Below are positions 7,401 through 11,402 of a DNA stretch of 11,402 bases, piece by piece. The stretch is from positions 1 through 11,402 of the forward strand of contig JAUXHF010000034.1 of NCBI GenBank assembly GCA_030621685.1. Direction: 5' to 3'. The DNA is from Spirochaetota bacterium (GTDB lineage: Bacteria; Spirochaetota; UBA12135; COTS27). The translations under genes and the position numbers were made by a program. Positions within the stretch are counted from its first letter, which is position 1. Each line of letters starts with the position of its first letter. The notes under the pieces are model-generated. The model saw only the letters and a list, made by a program, of their open reading frames with translations, was not told the origin of the DNA and did no database searches.

Positions 7401-7929
7401 GGCCATGCGGACACATGGCTGTGCCTAATCGAGCGAAGAAAAGCCGCAAGAAATCAAAAACCTCGGTAACCGTACCTACCGTAGACCGAGGGTTGCTCCC
7501 TGCCGATTTTTGTTCAATGCTGATAGTTGGCGAGAGCCCCTCTATCGAATCCACATCGGCTCTTTCAAAGGAGTTTATATACTGCCTGGCATAGGCTGAA
7601 AGCGAGGAAATGTAACGTCTCTGCCCTTCTTTTAATATAGTATCGAAAGCCAGCGATGACTTTCCAGAACCCGAAATACCCGTAACTACAGTTAAGGCAT
7701 TACGCGGTATGGATAGCGAAACGTTTTTTAGGTTATTTTCTCTCGCATTTTTTATGACTAGATACTCCGAGAATTCGCTGCCCGACCCTTTCAATTTATT
7801 TGAGCTAGGCGCCAAAGCCTTTCTTAATCCTTTTGAATTCCCCCCAGTAGTTTTTTTTAGCTTAGCTGCCTTCTTTCCTTTTCCTAGAACTCCGATGCCT
7901 ATACCTCTTACCTGTTTATTTTGAACCAT
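1474..7929 (-). CDS. uvrA: Double-length (tandem fused) excinuclease ABC subunit A
   Basis: DNA-damage recognition ATPase of UvrABC nucleotide excision repair; UvrA normally dimerises, loads UvrB onto lesions and acts in the cytoplasm. A normal UvrA has about 950 residues and two ABC ATPase modules. This ORF has 2151 residues and four modules, i.e. two UvrA units (about 55-1070 and 1150-2151) joined by a basic linker. Walker A loops are at 84-91, 734-741, 1178-1185 and 1847-1854. Signatures are LSGGESQR (557), LSGGEAQR (961), LSGGELER (1648) and LSSGEVQR (2045). Each has a Walker B LDEP and a following EH. Copy 1 keeps the C4 zinc finger (C319, C322, C343, C346) and a second one (C871, C874, C894, C897). 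Copy 2 is diverged. Chlamydiae are known for a comparable double UvrA. There is an extra basic N-terminus of about 52 residues and no clear Shine-Dalgarno, so translation might start downstream at a non-ATG codon. A TTTACA/TATATT pair (8008-7978, 19-base spacer) is a weak promoter candidate. Confidence 0.93.
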   Translation of the reverse strand: MVQNKQVRGIGIGVLGKGKKAAKLKKTTGGNSKGLRKALAPSSNKLKGSGSEFSEYLVIKNARENNLKNVSLSIPRNALTVVTGISGSGKSSLAFDTILKEGQRRYISSLSAYARQYINSFERADVDSIEGLSPTISIEQKSAGSNPRSTVGTVTEVFDFLRLFFARLGTAMCPHGHGPISNLSIEVIIKKLYSEHAGEVMLIMAALVRDRKGEYRKEIEELSRDGFMRMLVDGKLCRSDEPPTLKRYEKHSIEVIVDRLELKTEHEPRLREALRKAASMAEGSLSLLPYASLDKDSKKKRVHYSEEQGYARYNLKNACKVCGTGVPEMEPRLFSFNSPEHWCGGCRGLGHVSVFEESFFIRDEERAIFDGALFIINADGHVLYAGRGRRKIEKLYEFYNFSLDTPWQALPDWFRARLIHGRTSDEEKISERLMSSPKILHDSINFFIMHDLNWVYDTYHIAMMDKYRRVDTCGDCGGSGLSLIALSVKFDQKNIHEFNAMNVDKACQYFKDLAASGVDGAPPQIWKPILREINERLTLLKEMGLGYLTLNRKANTLSGGESQRIRLASQIGSGLEGCLYVLDEPSIGLHPEDNLKIISALRKLRDKHNTLIVVEHDEDTILSADYLVEIGPGAGAHGGYVNFSDNPLRLLAAVNDAEMPEVPTANYILGKENFTLPKPKDSPAAKDSVGVGVGVGVGVEAEAERSIKFSKIKKFNLKNLDMALPLGKLIVITGVSGSGKSTLVDVLSSTVQLGFERYAQLKRKFYREGGKSKNITHLSKASSKTKTLSLPHSLQFTESKNYGCKEATGLMQLKNVVLIEQKPIGRSSRSNPATYTRAWNYVRDIFAALRESKIRGYTKSTFSFNVSAGRCENCKGHGVVEIDMQMFSKVETVCEVCNGKRFHSGVLSVLYKQKSIYDILEMYIGEAVEFFDNFTRLKDILKTMMDVGLHYIKLGQSSSTLSGGEAQRIKLASELSRSSTGENLYFLDEPSTGLHFADVSRLMKTLHRMVQRGDTVVVIEHNMEIIKCAEHVIELGRGGGEAGGSLIVQGSLQDLIQSHSSTGKVLEKYLKRQKKKEKGYFLDKNHGEKRIRELFPSSLASNSMQASGYQAKTLANGLKPVKSGRGESGKQKKVGSLQSLAKKPSLEQSFIEISGLKTNNLKNISLRLPKRKIIAFTGVSGSGKTSIVLESIFFEGQRRYLESLSTYARRFLGRLSRVDAERMENLSPTICVDRKRASANPRSTVATQTELYDYFRVLYSSIGEPHCPSCDNVLQSYTTSEAAKKLCSEYDGKTLAFHAPLWQHGFKEPLYIEKKAKLEKYIELLLEKGYSRFTADGLLLKLEKEEALAYKKMLAKLAKAKSITLVLDRLKVSEARFIRVLEAMQRAYELTGGLAFITEEKESFYLTKQPSCMEHVFLMKQAISPRDFSFNHHQSACRKCHGLGESESINILALISDVKKPILGGAYQGILSKLLASKLPQPLALQEEFVKLGLENVLETKPYEALDEHELDSLLYGSGKWQGLYRLLEAVSCASSAISARSSEEELAYAHWRSDFFAYSSYTQCTRCAGGRLEYPFLKVKIQAKSIYDLTRMSLAELAFFFKQLPKLLSATQKKIVKELYEEICFRLKQMVDLGLDYLSLNRKTFTLSGGELERIRLSTQMGSRLSDVIYVLDEPSVGLHEHDCERLLTVIRRLKDLGNTVLLIEHSGTLIKNSDFIVDVGPEAGEHGGNIMYAGPNAPDDKKFHATSFYSFLYGDPVIEEDSEDRKIKAAPKILKTAGAKHKGSALTSPASKKKLSKGFRYKRTFHARPFNQKKDDFLLLKEEQHHNIKNSTLSLPLGRLIGLSGVSGAGKSSLLEWFVEKLRIRNGEIRKSKFETLPGTLEYFEQGRKRLNFLPLSLTVVDQKAAAVSKRFVVASYVAVMDSIREVFLKTRLARQRGYSMGHFSFNVAKGYCPRCRGIGEEEIEMHFLSDISVRCEECQGKRYKREILDVFHNKKNIFEVLQMTVSQAFDFFYGFAAIRKKLQQLLQVGLGYLNLGLATSKLSSGEVQRLKIARELAFHADVRGFYILDEPTTGLHFKDIQKLLGALDKLLAKGASILVIEHNIEFLRSTDYLIDMGPGAGKKGGEILAFGSVEQVKKKKLGKTWLYL
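5818..5866 (-). repeat. Hexanucleotide microsatellite inside uvrA
   Basis: On the plus strand CTACAC is repeated five times without error (5832-5861) and continues as CTAC. It is preceded by a related six-base run, CTCTGC CTCTGC CTCTAC. The minus-strand reading encodes alternating Val-Gly followed by Glu-Ala (about residues 689-703) in the linker between the first and second ATPase modules of UvrA copy 1. Because the unit is six bases, gain or loss of copies changes linker length by two residues and keeps the frame. Confidence 0.85.
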
Positions 7930-8082
7930 ATTAGCTTGTATTTAAATACTCTAAAAAATCTGTAAAAATATTGTTAAAATATAAATTCTTTTTAACGTGA
8001 ATTGTAAAGCTTTCTAGCCTAACCAGCTAAAAGTAAAAAGAAACAGCTCTTAGAGATATTTAAGATGAGTTTTTATGAAGAC

Positions 8083-9627
8083 TTAGTTTTTTTCCAGAGG
8101 TTTTTTTTCCAGAGGTTTTTTTGAAAGATAATACAGAAAACGAATAGAGCTTTCAATGCCGCGATGAAAGTCTTTTAGCCAAAAACTTTCGTTGGGTGAG
8201 TGGATAGCATCTTCTTTCAAGCCAAAGCCCATAAGAACTGGCGTCAGCTTAAAGCAATCGATAAGCTCAGCAACTATGGGAATAGAGCCACCCGAGCGAA
8301 TGTTAATGACCGGCCTTCCATACACTTCTTCTAAAGCTCTGCTAGCGGCAAGAATGGCGGGGCTATCAAGCTTGGCTAAAACAGGACGTCCGCCGCCCAT
8401 GGCTGCATGAAAACTCACTTTTACCCCTTTAGGAGCGATCTCTTCTATTACTTGGCGCAGGTAAGCACGAAAAAGTTTTGTGATTTTTGCAGGATCTTGA
8501 TTCGCCACAAGCCTGATGCCTATCTTCATTCTTGCCTTAGCCGTAATAACAGTTTTAGAGCCGGCGCCTGTATACCCACCCTCTATACCACTTAGGTTGA
8601 GCAGAGGTTCTGTGGTTGTTTTCTCGTAGAACAGGCTTTCTTTTTCTGAAGCCTTGCTCTTCGCCATAAGACCCTTTCGTCCAATTTTCTTCTTATAAAT
8701 ATTCGATTCATAGAAAAAACCATGGGCGTAAATTTCTTTTTTTAAAGAAGCATCACCTTGTATTAAGGAGCGCATCAGAGAAATCTCTTTGCTGCTAGGA
8801 GCCTGTACATCATCGTAAAAGCCGGGGATGCCAACACGGCCATCGGCCATTTTCAAGCGACTAAATGCCAGCACCAGCACTTCGGCAGCATTCACGACCA
8901 CGCCGCCATACATCCCAGAATGCCAATCTCGACCGCCTGTTTCAACCTCCACTTCTTCGTAAACAATACCGCGCAAGCCGTAGGTTAGCGATGGCGTGTT
9001 TTTACTTAGCATCTCGGTATCTGATAGAAGCAAGACATCGGCAGCCAATTTCTTCTTATGCTTCTTAACGAAACTTAGAAGATTAGGCGATCCTATTTCT
9101 TCTTCGCCTTCAATGATAACTTTAAGCGGAAAAGGCAGGCCTCCCATAACTTTTTGAAAACACTCGAAGGCCTTAATGTGCATGAGGTACTGGCCTTTAT
9201 TATCGTTTGCCCCTCGGGCATACACACGTCCCTTTCGCAGCTGGGGGCTGAACGCCGGTGTTTTCCAAAGCGCCTCATCGCCAGCTGGCTGAACATCGTA
9301 ATGCCCATAAAACAAGAGCGATGTTTTCTTTTTTCCTGCAGCTTCTTTCCCTGCCTCAGTAGCTGAATCCGCAAGAACCACAGGATGTTTTTTCCAAGGC
9401 ATAACCTTCGCATTTTTAAGCCCCGCCTCTTGTAGAAGCTTGGCTGTGAACTCGGCTGTCTTCTGCATATCTAAGGCATGCTCGGTTTCTGCGCTGATGC
9501 TTGGAAATCGTAGCAGCTGGAAAAATTCTTCCTCGAATCGTTTTGCCTCTTTACGTGCATAGGCCAATAGGCTTTTCAAGACCTTATCATCTTTCGTAAC
9601 GTGTTTTATGCTGTTTTTTTCTTTCAT
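8083..9627 (-). CDS. M20 family metallodipeptidase (carnosinase-like)
   Basis: Zinc-dependent exopeptidase or dipeptidase, 514 residues, probably cytoplasmic because no signal peptide or membrane segment is seen. The M20 catalytic pattern is complete: GHYDVQP (108-114, ligand H109 and catalytic D111), GANDNKGQ (139-146, bridging D142), EGEEEIGS (173-180, general base E176 and ligand E177), SDTE (202-205, ligand D203) and EDAIHSPNE (472-480, ligand H476). The dimerisation/lid domain has DWHSGMYGG (234-242), as in the CNDP/carnosinase branch, so a role in cleaving short peptides for nutrition is likely. Substrate cannot be read from sequence; acetyl-ornithine or succinyl-diaminopimelate hydrolases are shorter and less likely. 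The tail carries a KKPLE repeat. The gene is transcribed away from the methylase and is 153 bases upstream of uvrA. The start lacks a strong ribosome site; a purine-rich AGAAAGAA lies rather far upstream. Confidence 0.88.
   Translation of the reverse strand: MKEKNSIKHVTKDDKVLKSLLAYARKEAKRFEEEFFQLLRFPSISAETEHALDMQKTAEFTAKLLQEAGLKNAKVMPWKKHPVVLADSATEAGKEAAGKKKTSLLFYGHYDVQPAGDEALWKTPAFSPQLRKGRVYARGANDNKGQYLMHIKAFECFQKVMGGLPFPLKVIIEGEEEIGSPNLLSFVKKHKKKLAADVLLLSDTEMLSKNTPSLTYGLRGIVYEEVEVETGGRDWHSGMYGGVVVNAAEVLVLAFSRLKMADGRVGIPGFYDDVQAPSSKEISLMRSLIQGDASLKKEIYAHGFFYESNIYKKKIGRKGLMAKSKASEKESLFYEKTTTEPLLNLSGIEGGYTGAGSKTVITAKARMKIGIRLVANQDPAKITKLFRAYLRQVIEEIAPKGVKVSFHAAMGGGRPVLAKLDSPAILAASRALEEVYGRPVINIRSGGSIPIVAELIDCFKLTPVLMGFGLKEDAIHSPNESFWLKDFHRGIESSIRFLYYLSKKPLEKKPLEKN
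8087..8122 (-). repeat. 15-base tandem repeat with homopolymer tracts at the 3' end of the dipeptidase gene
   Basis: CCAGAGG occurs at 8094-8100 and 8109-8115, separated and flanked by T-runs of 7-8 bases, giving about 2.4 copies of a 15-base unit. The minus strand encodes two KKPLE units just before the final KN and stop. The unit length keeps the frame, but the homopolymers could slip by single bases and alter the last residues. Confidence 0.75.
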
Positions 9628-9688
9628 AAATTATAAATGCAGAATTCTTTCTATTTTCATCTTACCTAGATAAATAAAACTACCCTCT

Positions 9689-9694
9689 ATTATA
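9689..9694 (-). promoter_or_regulatory. Candidate -10 element for the dipeptidase gene
   Basis: The minus strand reads a perfect TATAAT here, about 60 bases before the dipeptidase start codon. The matching -35 region (ACTACA with an 18-base spacer, or CTACAA with 17) is poor. It is the most plausible minus-strand promoter in this interval and would be divergent from the methylase promoter about 25 bases away. Confidence 0.35.
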
Positions 9695-9717
9695 AATTAA
9701 GGCTTACTCTTGTAGTG

Positions 9718-9746
9718 TTACAGTATACTATAAAAATTAGTATAAT
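9718..9746 (+). promoter_or_regulatory. Strong sigma-70-type promoter for the restriction-modification genes
   Basis: TTACAG (9718-9723) and TATAAT (9741-9746) are separated by exactly 17 bases. The -10 is a perfect consensus and the -35 matches four of six positions. Transcription would start near 9753, giving a leader of about 118 bases before the methyltransferase start. The spacer is almost entirely occupied by a palindrome (9724-9744), so the promoter is well placed for repression. Confidence 0.6.
9724..9744. promoter_or_regulatory. Palindromic candidate operator within the methylase promoter
   Basis: Perfect 7-base arms TATACTA (9724-9730) and TAGTATA (9738-9744) are separated by seven bases and lie between the -35 and -10 elements, overlapping the -10. 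The word AGTATA occurs at 9722 and again at 9739. In restriction-modification systems such sites can bind a controller protein or the methyltransferase itself. No controller gene is present in the visible window, so the ligand is unknown. AT-rich composition makes chance similarity possible. Confidence 0.4.
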
Positions 9747-9806
9747 AATATGCTCTCAGCCCAAAAAGCTTCAAAATTAAAACAGGAACTGATACGTTAA
9801 AAAACT

Positions 9807-9820
9807 ATTTGTACACAAAT
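9807..9820. repeat. Second palindrome upstream of the methyltransferase
   Basis: ATTTGT (9807-9812) and ACAAAT (9815-9820) are perfect 6-base arms separated by AC. The site lies in the presumed leader about 50 bases before the methyltransferase start. It might be a second operator or a small mRNA structure, although the two-base gap is too tight for a hairpin loop, which favours a protein-binding site if it is functional. Confidence 0.3.
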
Positions 9821-9870
9821 TTATATTTTTTTTCTAAGAATACACATAATCCTATTTTTCTTAAGCCCTC

Positions 9871-10761
9871 GTGACCATGATCGAAACTTCTACACCTATA
9901 AAATTAGAACCTACAGCTTCTACGGATAAAAAAATACAACCTTATTTCTCATCTCACTCAAAAGATTTCATACTTTATAAGGACGACTGTTTTTCAGTTA
10001 TGGAAACGCTCCCCAAGAATTCCATCGATATGATTTTTGCAGATCCACCCTATATGTTATCCAATAATGGAATTACTTGCCAATCGGGGAAAATGGTATC
10101 TGTTAATAAAGGTGAATGGGATAAAAGCAAAGGCTTTTTTTCTGATCTCAAATTTCATGACACTTGGATTCAAAAATGTAAAAGAATTTTAAAGCCCGAA
10201 GGAACTATATGGTTAAGTGGAACCTTGCATAGTATTTACATGTGCGGATACCTTCTTCAGGAACACGAATTTCATATACTTAATGATATTGCATGGTTCA
10301 AACCAAATGCTGCACCTAACTTAAGCTGTACTGTTTTTGCCCATAGCCATGAAACCTTGCTCTGGGCAAGGAAGCAAAAGAAATCAAAAAATGTCTTTAA
10401 CTATGCAGCCATGAAAAAAGGGGTTTTCCCAGAAGATCCTATCAAAAAATCAGGAAAACAAATGCGTTCTGTATGGTCTATTCCCACACCTGCCAAAAGA
10501 GAAAAGCAATTTGGCAAACATCCTACGCAAAAACCAATTTCTCTCTTACAGAGAATTATTTTAGCTTCTACAAACGATGGACATACTGTTCTTGATCCTT
10601 TTAATGGCAGTGGCACTACTGGAATAGCTTGCGCGCTCATTGGAAACAGAAAGTATCTTGGCATAGAAATTGATAAAAAATATGTTGACCTAACTATTAA
10701 TCGATACAAAGAAATTGGAGATCAGGGAACGCTTTTTAAAGACATCTGCTACCAAGCCTAG
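9871..10761 (+). CDS. Beta-class site-specific DNA methyltransferase (DpnA/HinfI-like, probably N6-adenine)
   Basis: Transfers a methyl group from S-adenosylmethionine to a base in a short DNA site, protecting host DNA from the partner nuclease. The motif order is beta class: catalytic motif IV ADPPY (57-61) comes first, and the AdoMet-binding motif I, DPFNGSGTTG (242-251), comes near the C-terminus after HPTQKP (217-222). The segments KMVSVNKGEWDK (74-85) and NAAPNLSC (146-153) strongly recall DpnA, the second methylase of the DpnII system (GATC); HinfI and CcrM are related, but their C-terminal extension is absent here. DPPY indicates an amino methyltransferase, most likely adenine. The recognition site cannot be read directly; GATC or a variant is a guess. 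The start is GTG at 9871 or ATG two codons later; neither has a Shine-Dalgarno. The gene is more AT-rich than uvrA in sampled lines, consistent with transfer. The probable nuclease gene follows after 75 bases. Confidence 0.88.
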   Translation: MTMIETSTPIKLEPTASTDKKIQPYFSSHSKDFILYKDDCFSVMETLPKNSIDMIFADPPYMLSNNGITCQSGKMVSVNKGEWDKSKGFFSDLKFHDTWIQKCKRILKPEGTIWLSGTLHSIYMCGYLLQEHEFHILNDIAWFKPNAAPNLSCTVFAHSHETLLWARKQKKSKNVFNYAAMKKGVFPEDPIKKSGKQMRSVWSIPTPAKREKQFGKHPTQKPISLLQRIILASTNDGHTVLDPFNGSGTTGIACALIGNRKYLGIEIDKKYVDLTINRYKEIGDQGTLFKDICYQA

Positions 10762-10784
10762 CAATTTTTCTTTATAACATCCTT

Positions 10785-10790
10785 TATAAT
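10785..10790 (+). promoter_or_regulatory. Possible internal -10 element before the nuclease gene
   Basis: A perfect TATAAT followed by AGTAT lies about 47 bases before the nuclease start, in the gap after the methyltransferase. No good -35 is visible at the right distance. AGTAT also occurs in the palindrome of the methylase promoter, which could mean shared regulation. In an AT-rich spacer this may be chance. Confidence 0.25.
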
Positions 10791-10836
10791 AGTATCTCAA
10801 CCAAAGATCTCTTGCTTACTATCAATCTTATAAAAC

Positions 10837-11402
10837 ATGAATGATGCTCCATGGAAAAGTATATTTGACAAATACAAAATTCAAAACCATACTTTCAGAA
10901 AAAGCCCCTTTTATCTATCGGCTGATCAGATAAAAACAGCAACCCATGCTTATACAAAAACAAGTGAAAAAGAACCTCGTATTTTATGTAAGCAAGATAC
11001 GAGAGAGAAAAGGCCCGAAGTCTTTATTGAGAATGGGCTTTTTCTTTTGCCCGTTAATAATGGACATTACGCCATTATTAAAGGTGAAGGATATACCGAT
11101 GTCCCAAAAATAAAACAAAAGCCAATAAAACACTCATCTATACTAGACTTTCAATTAGACACAAGCCGCATTGGCAACTCTGAAATGCAACATCTTGATT
11201 TTGCATATGCTTCAAGCATACTTCGAACTATGTTTGATGACAAATCGCTTGTTTTAACCATACGAGGGCGGAAATACTCTCCTTCTTTTAACTTTCATGT
11301 TGGAGCTCAAGAAATTTCCGTAAAAAGTGTGCAAATTGAAGTTGATGGCGGCTATGAAGGCAAAGATAAACTTGTATTAGTAGAAGCAAAAAATAGTACG
11401 GT
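10837..11402 (+). CDS. Probable type II restriction endonuclease, 5' part (truncated by window edge)
   Basis: 188 codons are visible, open to the right edge. The start is fixed as ATG at 10837, because an in-frame TAA lies two codons upstream and the next Met is far inside; there is no Shine-Dalgarno. The end of the visible part has IEVD (167-170), a short gap, then LVLVEAKN (179-186). This D170...E183-A-K185 arrangement fits the PD-(D/E)XK nuclease active site, which cuts DNA with a divalent metal. The segments GNSEMQHLDFAYAS (113-126) and LTIRGRKYSPSF (140-151) resemble my memory of proteins annotated as type II restriction enzymes with uncharacterised domains, and do not look like DpnII/MboI. 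Its place directly behind a methyltransferase on the same strand, 75 bases away, supports the role. The restriction site is unknown and the C-terminus is missing. Confidence 0.68.
   Translation, partial: MNDAPWKSIFDKYKIQNHTFRKSPFYLSADQIKTATHAYTKTSEKEPRILCKQDTREKRPEVFIENGLFLLPVNNGHYAIIKGEGYTDVPKIKQKPIKHSSILDFQLDTSRIGNSEMQHLDFAYASSILRTMFDDKSLVLTIRGRKYSPSFNFHVGAQEISVKSVQIEVDGGYEGKDKLVLVEAKNST

Noticed and set aside
1474..7929. Chlamydial origin of the contig, suggested by the double UvrA
   Set aside because: The flagellin has the spirochaete FlaB central region. The fusion alone is not enough to override it, although transfer of uvrA remains possible.
9093..9413. 106-residue minus-strand ORF
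   Set aside because: It is an alternative frame of the M20 peptidase, whose catalytic motifs lie in the main frame across the same bases.
9747..9870. Small controller gene before the methyltransferase
   Set aside because: The interval is too short and AT-rich, with no helix-turn-helix-like ORF.
10401..10709. 102-residue minus-strand ORF opposite the methyltransferase
   Set aside because: It is antisense to the conserved C-terminal motifs of the methyltransferase and has no features of its own.

Overview
The window most likely comes from an AT-rich spirochaete. The leftmost gene encodes a flagellin whose central region (a 'FFHVG...DQ...RAYIGT...ALG' stretch at about residues 154-178) is characteristic of the spirochaete core flagellin FlaB. 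I cannot assign a genus. All calls come from reading the sequence and from remembered family features; no database search was run.

Layout: (1) Bases 1-128 hold no gene, but have a 12-bp perfect inverted repeat and the likely flagellin terminator. (2) Bases 129-971 (minus) are flaB. (3) Bases 972-1473 are a roughly 500-base non-coding stretch with several small hairpins and a two-copy repeat. (4) Bases 1474-7929 (minus) are one uninterrupted 2151-residue ORF made of two complete UvrA-type proteins end to end, with four ATPase sites and a degenerating second copy. A hexanucleotide microsatellite lies inside its first half. (5) Bases 8083-9627 (minus) are an M20-family metallodipeptidase. (6) Bases 9628-9870 are a divergent promoter region with two palindromes, one lying inside the spacer of a strong -35/-10 pair. 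(7) Bases 9871-10761 (plus) are a beta-class DNA methyltransferase resembling DpnA. (8) From 10837 to the right edge (plus) is the 5' part of a gene with a PD-(D/E)XK-like nuclease motif, probably the partner restriction endonuclease.

The three minus-strand genes look like chromosomal functions: motility, nucleotide excision repair and peptide turnover. The spacers between them suggest they are not one tight operon. The two plus-strand genes form a probable type II restriction-modification pair, are visibly more AT-rich in the lines I counted, lack Shine-Dalgarno sequences and run off the right edge. They look like a horizontally acquired module. The most unusual items are the double UvrA with its diverged second half, and the pairing of a DpnA-like methylase with a nuclease that does not look like DpnII.
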